From Crossaster papposus (taxonomy: Eukaryota > Echinodermata > Asteroidea > Velatida > Solasteridae), in assembly GCA_037893245.1 (NCBI GenBank), contig JBAIAA010001116.1:163034-227033 (forward strand): a DNA stretch of 64,000 nucleotides, read 5' to 3'. The notes under the pieces were generated by a model, which was given only the letters and a program-made list of their open reading frames with translations, was not told the DNA's origin and searched no databases. Positions 29,060 to 42,300 of this stretch are shown piece by piece (position 1 is the stretch's first letter; each line of letters starts with the position of its first letter). A program made the position numbers and the translations under genes.

Positions 29060-32000
29060 TTATCTGATGTAGGTCATCGTGTCTAGCTGAGATTCTTTTC
29101 TTTTGAGACAGTCGAGATAACGCTCGTGACTTAATTTTTTGTCGGTGACTGCTTTGGTGACTCCCTTGGCTTTTTTAAGGTTAGAGTTAGAGGTTAAAAT
29201 CGAATACATCTTTGGTCTTAAGCAAACGCATTCGCTGACTGGTTTTCCACCGAACTCGTCTTTAAATTTACCGATGACCTTTTTGTTTTTAGAGTCGTAC
29301 AAGGGGTGATCGGTGGGGTAGTTTGACAGGTCGTATAACTCCGAGTCTTTTTGTATATCTTCGTAAGCGTCATCCGTCTCAACGCTCAAGAGTAGACTGT
29401 CCGTATCGGTATAAAGTAACCCTACTCGGTCTCTATAGGTCTCTTTGAGGTGGTTATAATAAAAGTCGTACATGAGAGTTTTTGAGAGGTCTAAAATACT
29501 CACTCCCGCATAAATAGGTTTGTTTAATAGCGTCTTGGTATTGTACATTTCGATAAACGATAGATTGCAATCGGTAAAAACCGTCGTGTGCTTATAGCTC
29601 GGTTTACGCACCAACTTTTGATATTTAGAAACTTGGTCGTCTCTTAGCAAAAACGCGTCCGTTCTATTTCTCACGTTTTCCATCGTCTTTCCAAAAACGC
29701 TGTTGTTCATGAGCTTAAAAAAGTCCTTTTCAAAGTCGGACGTTGCTTTAGCTCTTAGTTGAGTGTTTTTGTCTATGTAAGATTTCATCCAAGGCGCTTG
29801 CTTAAATTTTAATACGCGATGTACTTTTTTGAGTTGCATACCAAGATTTAGATACTGTTGTAACGATCTGTAGTGCAAGACATATTTACGTCTGTTATAT
29901 AGAGTGGCTATTAATTTAGATTCGTTGTTCTCGACTGCGGTTAACCCCAGTTGATACTCAGATAACCACTCTTTGGGAACTTTGATATTTTCGGGGGCTA
30001 GCGGAAAATCATTGTGCCAATCGTGCAAAGCGTTGGGGTAATCTAAGTCTACCTCCAACAGACACCCTATATCGGACGTTTCTGAGATTGACATAATGCT
30101 TTCTGTTGTAAAGTATTTGGGTTTTACCCATTCAAAATCGGCGTAAGGTAAATACTGACTCATGGCCCAACCGTACAAATTGTTGGCGTCGAGATACGTG
30201 ATGTAAGTCGATGGCTCGTCTGGATTATAATCGGGTAGATATTTATTGTTTGCTTTGTAGTACCTAGAACTACCCACGCTCGAGAGTCCTCCTCTTTTTG
30301 CTTTTTCAAAAAACAAGTGTTTGTCCACATCGGTCAACAACTCGAGCTCGACTCCCGAGTGTTTTAATAGCGCGTCCCACGATAACCCAGGAGAGGTATA
30401 ATAGTTAGCGGGATCTAACTTATAGTTCTTTTTACACATTTTTCTAAAATTTTCAAACACACCTGCCAAAAGTAACACGTCGGTGGTCACATATAAGTCG
30501 TGATATTCGCCCAAGTTTTTGACGTTAAATTCGTTCCACACTTGTTGAGCCTTAGAATAATCGTCTTGCGAGATATTCGAGTCTTTGAGGCTGCTATAAA
30601 ACTTGTCGATGCTTGGTAAGCTCGTCTCTTCAAACTTATCGAACGAGTCCATATACTCGTACGGATAAACACCTTTTTGTAAGAGCAGGTCGACACTCTT
30701 AGGATGTTGGTCTTTATATCGTTCTCTGAGTAGAGTAAACGCCTCTTTGGGACACGAGTTGACTAGTCTATCCAACGACGCTGCCATAAATTTAAACGAG
30801 TCTATAAATCTCAGTTGACCGATTGAAAACGAAATGTATTTTTCTGAGTTGCTGGGAATAAAACCGATATTTTCTTTAATCTTAGACAAACCTTGCATGA
30901 TTAAATGAGCGTCGTAATTTTGTAAATTGTGAAAGATGACGGGTATTGTGGTTCTATCCGGCACCACCTGCAATTTTAGATTGCAATAAGCATGTGCGGC
31001 TCCTCTGTATTTGCCTGTGATGTGACAGTGATCTCTCACCTTTCTAAATTTGTTGATACGTTTTTTACACTTTAGACACTTTGACTCTTTAAATCCTTTT
31101 TTGTTTACGTAACAATATTCTTCTTTTTCTTCGTCAGTGTGAGGTTCTTTCGGTATAGGGCACTGACAGTTTAAAGAGTGGTTGGGGTATATTGACTTCT
31201 CGCAAATCCAACATGTGTCCGTGTTTTGGTGGTCGATATTGTCTCTTGTGGTAAAGTCTATGGGTTTGGGGCGTTTAAAAACTTGATTACATTTGTATCT
31301 TAAACGCAACGTCGAGTCTAAGAACTTGGTCACGGCATCTGTTCCTCTGTAGGTCTCTTGAAATTTAACTTTACCGTCACACCTTAAAGCGATCAACGAA
31401 TAACCGCAAGCTTTGTGAACTTGAGTCTCCTGCGTGTTTGCCTCTTGAGGCTTTAATTTGTTTAATACCGATTCAAAGTCGGCGTAAATGACAAAAGGTG
31501 CGTCTTGCGCAAACCTTTGATTTTTAAATGTTAATATCGGAGGGTCGTCGTTAAAACCTTTTGGAAAGACTACCTTAGATGGCGGCTTATCTGTTCCCTC
31601 GCAATCTTGCGTATGCCTGTCCAACTTGTCTCGTGTGTTGTAGTGCGCCAAACATCTGAGACAGACGTATGTTTTATGTTTGTGTTTCGTTTGGTTAAAA
31701 AATATTCTAGATATATGTTTTATCCAACAATAGTGATTAGTTTTGCCTGAAGAAAACAACAGCAGATTTATGGTTGAGGGGCCGTTGGCGTTTTTAGATG
31801 AATATAACGGTCGTACTTCTGTAGACTTTTGTTCGTGCGCAAACACATTTATACTCAGATTGTTTTGTCTCTCTATCTTTTCTATTTGATTGATTCGAAC
31901 GGGAAAGTCTACGTCTTTAAAATTTAATCCGTCGTTTTTATCATAAATTGATGTTCTGTCTTCGTGGATTTTAAAATCGGGTTTGTCTTTTACTTGTTGT

Positions 32001-32836
32001 TTTATTTTGTCGGTATACTTGCCGAGAGCGGCTCTCAAACACCACCGAAAACATTCGTTGTCTTTGTTTCTGACGTTAATAAAAGCCTTTTTGTTTACTA
32101 AAAACTGCGGTAATTTTATATAAGAGTTTCCGCTCATAGGTCTATAACGGTCGATGTTGATATAAAACGCTAATATTCTAACGAGGTTCCAACCCGATCC
32201 TTGTCTCGTATTTTTGGCGTGTTGTTCTTTTATTTTAAAGATTTGATCTTTTACCGTTTGTTTTATCTGACTCTCGTTTAAAACAACTCGTTTTTTACCA
32301 AAAAAGGTAAAAGCGCTGGTTTCTACTAAACCGTCTTGATTTGTTTTATCGTATTTCGCTTTAAATCCTAATTGAACTTTTATGGTCGATAGATCTCTCA
32401 GCTCCGACGTAACAATTTTTTCAATCTGCTTCACGTGTGTATTAAAGAATTGCTCTACGTCGTTGTTAAACAACCTAGGCGTCAGCTCCCAGTTTCTATA
32501 ACTGTTACTAAAAGCTCTATGTACTTGAAAATCTGCCTCTCTGAAGCTATCGGGGTTTTTATACGATTTAATCGCTAAAATTAAATCCTTTCGTAAAAAT
32601 CGACCTAGTTTACCAGTTGGCGTAAATTGTAACTCTTCGTCGTCTACGATTTGTTTGAGATCATCTAGTCTCTTGCGATTTAAGTTTTTATATTTATTCT
32701 CTTCTACTCTAATGGCGTCGATATAGTCTCGACGTAGGCTCCGCTCTGGAACCGTGATATTATTCCGTTGTACATATTGTTGCAAGGTTGATTTAGACCA
32801 ACGTCTATATCCTATTGGTGTTGGTTTCTTCATCAT
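29060..32836 (-). CDS. Protein-primed family B DNA polymerase
   Basis: 1,258 residues, full length. In order: an N-terminal helical region; a C-x2-C/H-x-H-type zinc site near residue 390; the exonuclease Y-A-D-F-E box with D453; cysteine pairs plus an H-C-H-I-T-G-K-Y-R-G-A-A-H segment near residue 602 resembling an endonuclease-VII/HNH insert; polymerase motif A with D883 (Y-L-D-A-N-N-L-Y-G); motif B near 1045 (N-N-S-V-F-G-K-T); motif C Y-T-D-T-D-S with D1144 and D1146. This is the replicative polymerase of Polintons, priming from a protein on the DNA ends. TATAAAG lies just before the ATG. The frame is intact. Confidence 0.95.
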   Translation of the reverse strand: MMKKPTPIGYRRWSKSTLQQYVQRNNITVPERSLRRDYIDAIRVEENKYKNLNRKRLDDLKQIVDDEELQFTPTGKLGRFLRKDLILAIKSYKNPDSFREADFQVHRAFSNSYRNWELTPRLFNNDVEQFFNTHVKQIEKIVTSELRDLSTIKVQLGFKAKYDKTNQDGLVETSAFTFFGKKRVVLNESQIKQTVKDQIFKIKEQHAKNTRQGSGWNLVRILAFYINIDRYRPMSGNSYIKLPQFLVNKKAFINVRNKDNECFRWCLRAALGKYTDKIKQQVKDKPDFKIHEDRTSIYDKNDGLNFKDVDFPVRINQIEKIERQNNLSINVFAHEQKSTEVRPLYSSKNANGPSTINLLLFSSGKTNHYCWIKHISRIFFNQTKHKHKTYVCLRCLAHYNTRDKLDRHTQDCEGTDKPPSKVVFPKGFNDDPPILTFKNQRFAQDAPFVIYADFESVLNKLKPQEANTQETQVHKACGYSLIALRCDGKVKFQETYRGTDAVTKFLDSTLRLRYKCNQVFKRPKPIDFTTRDNIDHQNTDTCWICEKSIYPNHSLNCQCPIPKEPHTDEEKEEYCYVNKKGFKESKCLKCKKRINKFRKVRDHCHITGKYRGAAHAYCNLKLQVVPDRTTIPVIFHNLQNYDAHLIMQGLSKIKENIGFIPSNSEKYISFSIGQLRFIDSFKFMAASLDRLVNSCPKEAFTLLRERYKDQHPKSVDLLLQKGVYPYEYMDSFDKFEETSLPSIDKFYSSLKDSNISQDDYSKAQQVWNEFNVKNLGEYHDLYVTTDVLLLAGVFENFRKMCKKNYKLDPANYYTSPGLSWDALLKHSGVELELLTDVDKHLFFEKAKRGGLSSVGSSRYYKANNKYLPDYNPDEPSTYITYLDANNLYGWAMSQYLPYADFEWVKPKYFTTESIMSISETSDIGCLLEVDLDYPNALHDWHNDFPLAPENIKVPKEWLSEYQLGLTAVENNESKLIATLYNRRKYVLHYRSLQQYLNLGMQLKKVHRVLKFKQAPWMKSYIDKNTQLRAKATSDFEKDFFKLMNNSVFGKTMENVRNRTDAFLLRDDQVSKYQKLVRKPSYKHTTVFTDCNLSFIEMYNTKTLLNKPIYAGVSILDLSKTLMYDFYYNHLKETYRDRVGLLYTDTDSLLLSVETDDAYEDIQKDSELYDLSNYPTDHPLYDSKNKKVIGKFKDEFGGKPVSECVCLRPKMYSILTSNSNLKKAKGVTKAVTDKKLSHERYLDCLKRKESQLDTMTYIR

Positions 32837-32909
32837 ACTTTATAATATAGTATTATAATATTTTTTTTATTTAATTTTTATTGAGAGTAAACCAAGATAC
32901 ACAAAATTG

Positions 32910-33080
32910 GTCATTTATTGTTTTTTATTTAACCCATAGAGGGCGCTCTCACAAGATAGTTTTTTTGTGAGTTTTATTTGTTATCAGACTTAAGATTTGG
33001 TTCAAAAGTGGCATCTTTTTGTTATCGGGTCAAATTGAGTTTTTAAGATTTGGTCTACAAGCGGCACGTTCCCTACTACT
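32910..33080 (-). repeat. Polinton right TIR
   Basis: Inverted match to 16004-16174, ending CCCTACTACT at 33080. The 6-bp duplication follows. Confidence 0.95.
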
Positions 33081-33086
33081 ACTAGA

Positions 33087-33300
33087 TTTACAGATTAGAT
33101 CAACGAATTTTCGAAAATAGTACGGAAATTAATCCCCAATTAAAGATTAACTTCAACAATAACTATCAGCAAGACTATAAATAGTATTCTTAACACTTTT
33201 TTCCCTCCAACATTGCCATTATATTAGTCGATTCCAGAGAACCTAATTTTTAAGCGTTTCTCGCAACATATTACTTCCGAATCAATAAAATGCCGTCTTA
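33087..33300 (+). repeat. Left foldback arm, inner part
   Basis: Unique sequence continuing the arm after the Polinton. It matches the reverse complement of about 58078-58281 with scattered differences and joins the satellite at the same phase as the right arm does. Confidence 0.85.
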
Positions 33301-36300
33301 AATAAAATGGTGTACCGCACATGTTTTGTAAATGTTTTATTTTTACTTCATTATCCTAATTATCACCTTCCTGGGCACACTTAATTTCAGCAAGGGCGTA
33401 TTCCAATAAGCCGATCCGTTCCAAACGGCCTCTTAAAGAGGCAACGTTTTCGATAACATCTGAAAAATGCAGTATTTGATGTTTCTAGTAAAATGCCGTC
33501 TTAAAAAAAAAGGTGTACCGCACATGTTTTGGAAAATGCACGTTTTGACTTCATAATTGTAATTATCACCTTCCTGGGCACACTTAATTTCAGCAAGGGC
33601 GTATTCCAATAAGCCGATCCGTTCCAAACGGCCTCTTAAAGAAGCAACGTTTTCGATAACATCTGAAAAATGCGGTATTTGATGTTTCTAGTAAAACACT
33701 GTCTTAAAAAAAAAGTGTACCGCACATGTTTTGTAAAATTAACGTTTTTACTTCATTATCCTAATTATCACCTTCCTATGCACACTTAATTTCAGCAAGG
33801 GCGTATTCCAATAAACCGTTCCGTTCCAAACGGCCTCTTAAAGAAGCAACGTTTTCGATAACATCTGAAAAATGCGGTATTTGATGTTTCTAGTAAAACA
33901 CTGTCTTAAAAAAAAGTGTACCGCACATGTTTAGTAAAATTAACGTTTTTACTTCATTATCCTAATTATCACCTTCCTATGCACACTTAATTTCAGCAAG
34001 GGCGTATTCCAATAAACCGTTCCGTTCCAAACGGCCTCTTAAAGAAGCAACGTTTTCGATAACATCTGAAAAATGCGGTATTTGATGTTTCTAGTAAAAT
34101 GCCGTTTAAAAAAAAAGTGTACCGCACATGTTTTGGAAAATTAACGTTTTTACTTCATAAACGTCATTATCACCTTCCTGGGCACACTTAATTTCAGCAA
34201 GGGCGTATTCCAATAAACCGATCCGTTCCAAACGGCCTCTTAAAGAGGCAACGTCTTCGATAACATCTGAAAAATGCGGTAGGCCTATTTGATGTTTCTA
34301 GTAAAACACTGTCTTACAAAAAAAAGTGTACCGCACATGTTTAGTAAAATTAACGTTTTTACTTCATTATCCTAATTATCACATTCCTATGCACACTTAA
34401 TTTCAGCAAGGGCGTATTCCAATAAACCGTTCCGTTCCAAAGGCCTCTTTAAAGAAGCAACGTTTTCGATAACATTTGAAAAATGCGGTATTTGATGTTT
34501 CTAGTAAAATGCCGTTTAAAAAAAAAGTGTACCGCACATGTTTTTGAAAATTAACGTTTTTACTTCATAAACGTAATTATCACCTTCCTGGGCACACTTA
34601 ATTTCAGCAAGGGCGTATTCCAATAAGCCGATCCGTTCCAAACGGCCTCTTAAAGAAGCAACGTTTTCGATAACATCTGAAAAATGCGGTATTTGATGTT
34701 TCTAGTAAAACACTGTCTTAAAAAAAAAGTGTACCGCACATGTTTTGTAAAATTAACGTTTTTACTTCATTATCCTAATTATCATCTTACTGGGCACACT
34801 TAATTTCAGCAAGGGCGTATTCCAATAAGCCGATCCGTTCCAAAGGCCTCTTAAAGAAGCAACGTTTTCGATAACATCTGAAAAATGCGGTAGGCCTATT
34901 TGATGTTTCTAGTAAAACACTGTCTTAAAAAAAAAGTGTACCGCACATGTTTAGTAAAATTAACGTTTTTACTTCATTATCCTAATTATCACCTTCCTAT
35001 GCACACTTAATTTCAGCAAGGGCGTATTCCAATAAACCGTTCCGTTCCAAAGGCCTCTTAAAGAAGCAACGTTTTCGATAACATCTGAAAAATGCGGTAG
35101 GCCTATTTGATGTTTCTAGTAAAACACTGTCTTAAAAAAAAAGTGTACCGCACATGTTTTGTAAAATTAACGTTTTTACTTCATTATCCTAATTATCATC
35201 TTACTGGGCACACTTAATTTCAGCAAGGGCGTATTCCAATAAGCCGATCCGTTCCAAAGGCCTCTTAAAGAAGCAACGTTTTCGATAACATCTGAAAAAT
35301 GCGGTAGGCCTATTTGATGTTTCTAGTAAAACACTGTCTTAAAAAAAAAGTGTACCGCACATGTTTTGTAAAATTAACGTTTTTACTTCATTATCCTAAT
35401 TATCACCTTCCTATGCACACTTAATTTCAGCAAGGGCGTATTCCAATAAACCGTTCCGTTCCAAAGGCCTCTTTTAAAGAAGCAACGTTTTCGATAACAT
35501 TTGAAAAATGCGGTATTTTATGTTTCTAGTAAAACACTGTCTTAAAAAAAAAGTGTACCGCACATGTTTTGTAAAATTAACGTTTTTACTTCATAATTGT
35601 AATTATCACCTTCCTGGGCACACTTAATTTCAGCAAGGGCGTATTCCAATAAACCGTTCCGTTCCAAAGGCCTCTTTAAAGAAGCAACGTTTTCGATAAC
35701 ATTTGAAAAATGCGGTATTTGATGTTTCTAGTAAAACACTGTCTTAAAAAAAAAGTGTACCGCACATGTTTAGTAAAATTAACGTTTTTACTTCATTATC
35801 CTAATTATCACCTTCCTATGCACACTTAATTTCAGCAAGGGCGTATTCCAATAAACCGTTCCGTTCCAAACGGCCTCTTAAAGAAGCAACGTTTTCGATA
35901 GCATCTGGAAAAGGTGGTATTTGATGTTTCTAGTAAAACACTGTCTTAAAAAAAAAGTGTACCGCACATGTTTTGTAAAATTAACGTTTTTACTTCATTA
36001 TCCTAATTATCACCTTACTGGACACACTTAATTTCAGCAAGGGCGTATTCCAATAAGCCGATCCGTTCCAAACGGCCTCTTAAAGAGGCAACGTCTTCTA
36101 TAACATTTGAAAAATGCGGTATTTGATGTTTCTAGTAAAACACTGTCTTAAAAAAAAGTGTACCGCACATGTTTAGTAAAATTAACGTTTTTACTTCATT
36201 ATCCTAATTATCACCTTCCTATGCACACTTAATTTCAGCAAGGGCGTATTCCAATAAACCGTTCCGTTCCAAACGGCCTCTTAAAGAAGCAACGTTTTCG

Positions 36301-39300
36301 ATAACATCTGAAAAATGCGGTATTTGATGTTTCTAGTAAAACACTGTCTTAAAAAAAAAGTGTACCGCACATGTTTAGTAAAATTAACGTTTTTACTTCA
36401 TTATCCTAATTATCACCTTCCTATGCACACTTAATTTCAGCAAGGGCGTATTCCAATAAACCGTTCCGTTCCAAACGGCCTCTTAAAGAAGCAACGTTTT
36501 CGATAACATCCGAAAAATGCGGTATTTGATGTTTCTAGTAAAACACTGTCTTAAAAAAAAAGTGTACCGCACATGTTTTGTAAAATTAACGTTTTTACTT
36601 CATTATCCTAATTATCATCTTACTGGGCACACTTAATTTCAGCAAGGGCGTATTCCAATAAACCGTTCCGTTCCAAAGGCCTCTTTAAAGAAGCAACGTT
36701 TTCGATAACATTTGAAAAATGCGGTATTTGATGTTTCTAGTAAAATGCCGTTTAAAAAAAAAGTGTACCGCACATGTTTTGGAAAATTAACGTTTTTACT
36801 TCATAAACGTAATTATCACCTTCCTGGGCACACTTAATTTCAGCAAGGGCGTATTCCAATAAACCGTTCCGTTCCAAACGGCCTCTTAAAGAAGCAACGT
36901 TTTCGATAACATCTGAAAAATGCGGTATTTGATGTTTCTAGTAAAATGCCGTTTAAAAAAAAAAAAAAAAGTGTACCGCACATGTTTTGGAAAATTAACG
37001 TTTTTACTTCATAAACGTAATTATCACCTTCCTGGGCACACTTAATTTCAGCAAGGGCGTATTCCAATAAACAGATCCGTTCCAAACGGCCTCTTAAAGA
37101 GGCAACGTTTTCGATAACATCTGAAAAATGCGGTATTTGATGTTTCTAGTAAAACACTGTCTTAAAAAAAAGTGTACCGCACATGTTTAGTAAAATTAAC
37201 GTTTTTACTTCATTATCCTAATTATCACCTTCCTATGCACACTTAATTTCAGCAAGGGCGTATTCCAATAAACCGTTCCGTTCCAAAGGCCTCTTTAAAG
37301 AAGCAACGTTTTCGATAACATTTGAAAAATGCGGTATTTGATGTTTCTAGTAAAATGCCGTTTAAAAAAAAAGTGTACCGCACATGTTTTTGAAAATTAA
37401 CGTTTTTACTTCATAAACGTAATTATCACCTTCCTGGGCACACTTAATTTCAGCAAGGGCGTATTCCAATAAGCCGATCCGTTCCAAACGGCCTCTTAAA
37501 GAAGCAACGTTTTCGATAACATCTGAAAAATGCGGTATTTGATGTTTCTAGTAAAATGCCGTTTAAAAAAAAAGTGTACCGCACATGTTTTGGAAAATTA
37601 ACGTTTTTACTTCATAAACGTCATTATCACCTTCCTGGGCACACTTAATTTCAGCAAGGGCGTATTCCAATAAACCGATCCGTTCCAAACGGCCTCTTAA
37701 AGAGGCAACGTCTTGGATAACATCTGAAAAATGCGGTATTTGATGTTTCTTGTAAAACGCTGTCTTACAAAAAAAGTGTACCGCACATGTTTAGTAAAAT
37801 TAACGTTTTTACTTCATTATCCTAATTATCACCTTCCTATGCACACTTAATTTCAGCAAGGGCGTATTCCAATAAACCGTTCCGTTCCAAAGGCCTCTTT
37901 AAAGAAGCAACGTTTTCGATAACATTTGAAAAATGCGGTATTTTATGTTTCTAGTAAAATGCCGTTTAAAAAAAAAGTGTACCGCACATGTTTAGTAAAA
38001 TTAACGTTTTTACTTCATTATCCTAATTATCACCTTCCTATGCACACTTAATTTCAGCAAGGGCGTATTCCAATAAACCGTTCCGTTCCAAACGGCCTCT
38101 TAAAGAAGCAACGTTTTCGATAACATCTGAAAAATGCGGTATTTGATGTTTCTAGTAAAATGCCGTTTAAAAAAAAAGTGTACCGCACATGTTTTGGAAA
38201 ATTAACGTTTTTACTTCATAAACGTCATTATCACCTTCCTGGGCACACTTAATTTCAGCAAGGGCGTATTCCAATAAACCGATCCGTTCCAAACGGCCTC
38301 TTAAAGAGGCAACGTCTTCGATAACATCTGAAAAATGCGGTAGGCCTATTTGATGTTTCTAGTAAAACACTGTCTTACAAAAAAAAGTGTACCGCACATG
38401 TTTAGTAAAATTAACGTTTTTACTTCATTATCCTAATTATCACATTCCTATGCACACTTAATTTCAGCAAGGGCGTATTCCAATAAACCGTTCCGTTCCA
38501 AAGGCCTCTTTAAAGAAGCAACGTTTTCGATAACATTTGAAAAATGCGGTATTTGATGTTTCTAGTAAAATGCCGTTTAAAAAAAAAGTGTACCGCACAT
38601 GTTTTTGAAAATTAACGTTTTTACTTCATAAACGTAATTATCACCTTCCTGGGCACACTTAATTTCAGCAAGGGCGTATTCCAATAAGCCGATCCGTTCC
38701 AAACGGCCTCTTAAAGAAGCAACGTTTTCGATAACATCTGAAAAATGCGGTATTTGATGTTTCTAGTAAAACACTGTCTTAAAAAAAAAGTGTACCGCAC
38801 ATGTTTTGTAAAATTAACGTTTTTACTTCATTATCCTAATTATCATCTTACTGGGCACACTTAATTTCAGCAAGGGCGTATTCCAATAAGCCGATCCGTT
38901 CCAAAGGCCTCTTAAAGAAGCAACGTTTTCGATAACATCTGAAAAATGCGGTAGGCCTATTTGATGTTTCTAGTAAAACACTGTCTTAAAAAAAAAGTGT
39001 ACCGCACATGTTTAGTAAAATTAACGTTTTTACTTCATTATCCTAATTATCACCTTCCTATGCACACTTAATTTCAGCAAGGGCGTATTCCAATAAACCG
39101 TTCCGTTCCAAAGGCCTCTTAAAGAAGCAACGTTTTCGATAACATCTGAAAAATGCGGTAGGCCTATTTGATGTTTCTAGTAAAACACTGTCTTAAAAAA
39201 AAAGTGTACCGCACATGTTTTGTAAAATTAACGTTTTTACTTCATTATCCTAATTATCATCTTACTGGGCACACTTAATTTCAGCAAGGGCGTATTCCAA

Positions 39301-42300
39301 TAAGCCGATCCGTTCCAAAGGCCTCTTAAAGAAGCAACGTTTTCGATAACATCTGAAAAATGCGGTAGGCCTATTTGATGTTTCTAGTAAAACACTGTCT
39401 TAAAAAAAAAGTGTACCGCACATGTTTTGTAAAATTAACGTTTTTACTTCATTATCCTAATTATCACCTTCCTATGCACACTTAATTTCAGCAAGGGCGT
39501 ATTCCAATAAACCGTTCCGTTCCAAAGGCCTCTTTTAAAGAAGCAACGTTTTCGATAACATTTGAAAAATGCGGTATTTTATGTTTCTAGTAAAACACTG
39601 TCTTAAAAAAAAAGTGTACCGCACATGTTTTGTAAAATTAACGTTTTTACTTCATAATTGTAATTATCACCTTCCTGGGCACACTTAATTTCAGCAAGGG
39701 CGTATTCCAATAAACCGTTCCGTTCCAAAGGCCTCTTTAAAGAAGCAACGTTTTCGATAACATTTGAAAAATGCGGTATTTGATGTTTCTAGTAAAACAC
39801 TGTCTTAAAAAAAAAGTGTACCGCACATGTTTAGTAAAATTAACGTTTTTACTTCATTATCCTAATTATCACCTTCCTATGCACACTTAATTTCAGCAAG
39901 GGCGTATTCCAATAAACCGTTCCGTTCCAAACGGCCTCTTAAAGAAGCAACGTTTTCGATAGCATCTGGAAAAGGTGGTATTTGATGTTTCTAGTAAAAC
40001 ACTGTCTTAAAAAAAAAGTGTACCGCACATGTTTTGTAAAATTAACGTTTTTACTTCATTATCCTAATTATCACCTTACTGGACACACTTAATTTCAGCA
40101 AGGGCGTATTCCAATAAGCCGATCCGTTCCAAACGGCCTCTTAAAGAGGCAACGTCTTCTATAACATTTGAAAAATGCGGTATTTGATGTTTCTAGTAAA
40201 ACACTGTCTTAAAAAAAAGTGTACCGCACATGTTTAGTAAAATTAACGTTTTTACTTCATTATCCTAATTATCACCTTCCTATGCACACTTAATTTCAGC
40301 AAGGGCGTATTCCAATAAACCGTTCCGTTCCAAACGGCCTCTTAAAGAAGCAACGTTTTCGATAACATCTGAAAAATGCGGTATTTGATGTTTCTAGTAA
40401 AACACTGTCTTAAAAAAAAAGTGTACCGCACATGTTTAGTAAAATTAACGTTTTTACTTCATTATCCTAATTATCACCTTCCTATGCACACTTAATTTCA
40501 GCAAGGGCGTATTCCAATAAACCGTTCCGTTCCAAACGGCCTCTTAAAGAAGCAACGTTTTCGATAACATCCGAAAAATGCGGTATTTGATGTTTCTAGT
40601 AAAACACTGTCTTAAAAAAAAAGTGTACCGCACATGTTTTGTAAAATTAACGTTTTTACTTCATTATCCTAATTATCATCTTACTGGGCACACTTAATTT
40701 CAGCAAGGGCGTATTCCAATAAACCGTTCCGTTCCAAAGGCCTCTTTAAAGAAGCAACGTTTTCGATAACATTTGAAAAATGCGGTATTTGATGTTTCTA
40801 GTAAAATGCCGTTTAAAAAAAAAGTGTACCGCACATGTTTTGGAAAATTAACGTTTTTACTTCATAAACGTAATTATCACCTTCCTGGGCACACTTAATT
40901 TCAGCAAGGGCGTATTCCAATAAACCGTTCCGTTCCAAACGGCCTCTTAAAGAAGCAACGTTTTCGATAACATCTGAAAAATGCGGTATTTGATGTTTCT
41001 AGTAAAATGCCGTTTAAAAAAAAAAAAAAAAGTGTACCGCACATGTTTTGGAAAATTAACGTTTTTACTTCATAAACGTAATTATCACCTTCCTGGGCAC
41101 ACTTAATTTCAGCAAGGGCGTATTCCAATAAACAGATCCGTTCCAAACGGCCTCTTAAAGAGGCAACGTTTTCGATAACATCTGAAAAATGCGGTATTTG
41201 ATGTTTCTAGTAAAACACTGTCTTAAAAAAAAGTGTACCGCACATGTTTAGTAAAATTAACGTTTTTACTTCATTATCCTAATTATCACCTTCCTATGCA
41301 CACTTAATTTCAGCAAGGGCGTATTCCAATAAACCGTTCCGTTCCAAAGGCCTCTTTAAAGAAGCAACGTTTTCGATAACATTTGAAAAATGCGGTATTT
41401 GATGTTTCTAGTAAAATGCCGTTTAAAAAAAAAGTGTACCGCACATGTTTTTGAAAATTAACGTTTTTACTTCATAAACGTAATTATCACCTTCCTGGGC
41501 ACACTTAATTTCAGCAAGGGCGTATTCCAATAAGCCGATCCGTTCCAAACGGCCTCTTAAAGAAGCAACGTTTTCGATAACATCTGAAAAATGCGGTATT
41601 TGATGTTTCTAGTAAAATGCCGTTTAAAAAAAAAGTGTACCGCACATGTTTTGGAAAATTAACGTTTTTACTTCATAAACGTCATTATCACCTTCCTGGG
41701 CACACTTAATTTCAGCAAGGGCGTATTCCAATAAACCGATCCGTTCCAAACGGCCTCTTAAAGAGGCAACGTCTTGGATAACATCTGAAAAATGCGGTAT
41801 TTGATGTTTCTTGTAAAACGCTGTCTTACAAAAAAAGTGTACCGCACATGTTTAGTAAAATTAACGTTTTTACTTCATTATCCTAATTATCACCTTCCTA
41901 TGCACACTTAATTTCAGCAAGGGCGTATTCCAATAAACCGTTCCGTTCCAAAGGCCTCTTTAAAGAAGCAACGTTTTCGATAACATTTGAAAAATGCGGT
42001 ATTTTATGTTTCTAGTAAAATGCCGTTTAAAAAAAAAGTGTACCGCACATGTTTAGTAAAATTAACGTTTTTACTTCATTATCCTAATTATCACCTTCCT
42101 ATGCACACTTAATTTCAGCAAGGGCGTATTCCAATAAACCGTTCCGTTCCAAACGGCCTCTTAAAGAAGCAACGTTTTCGATAACATCTGAAAAATGCGG
42201 TATTTGATGTTTCTAGTAAAACACTGTCTTAAAAAAAAGTGTACCGCACATGTTTAGTAAAATTAACGTTTTTACTTCATTATCCTAATTATCACCTTCC

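Larger units (their letters stand above)
16005..33080. mobile_element. Polinton/Maverick-type endogenous virus, 17.1 kb
   Basis: Near-perfect 171-bp TIRs, 6-bp target duplications and a gene set with protein-primed PolB, retroviral-type integrase, packaging ATPase and major capsid protein define a Polinton. Genes lie on both strands. PolB and integrase converge at the right end and the capsid module is central. Most frames are open, suggesting a fairly recent copy; one gene is broken by a MITE and one pair of frames overlaps suspiciously. No adenovirus-type cysteine protease is visible. It is inserted into one arm of a foldback structure. Confidence 0.95.

Noticed and set aside
16005-33080. 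Adenovirus-type cysteine protease
   Set aside because: I looked through the frames for one and found no candidate of suitable size or motif order.
36840-41146. Two identical 81-residue frames as paralogous genes
   Set aside because: They are the same place in the two copies of the 4,061-bp block, and the frame depends on a long A-run.
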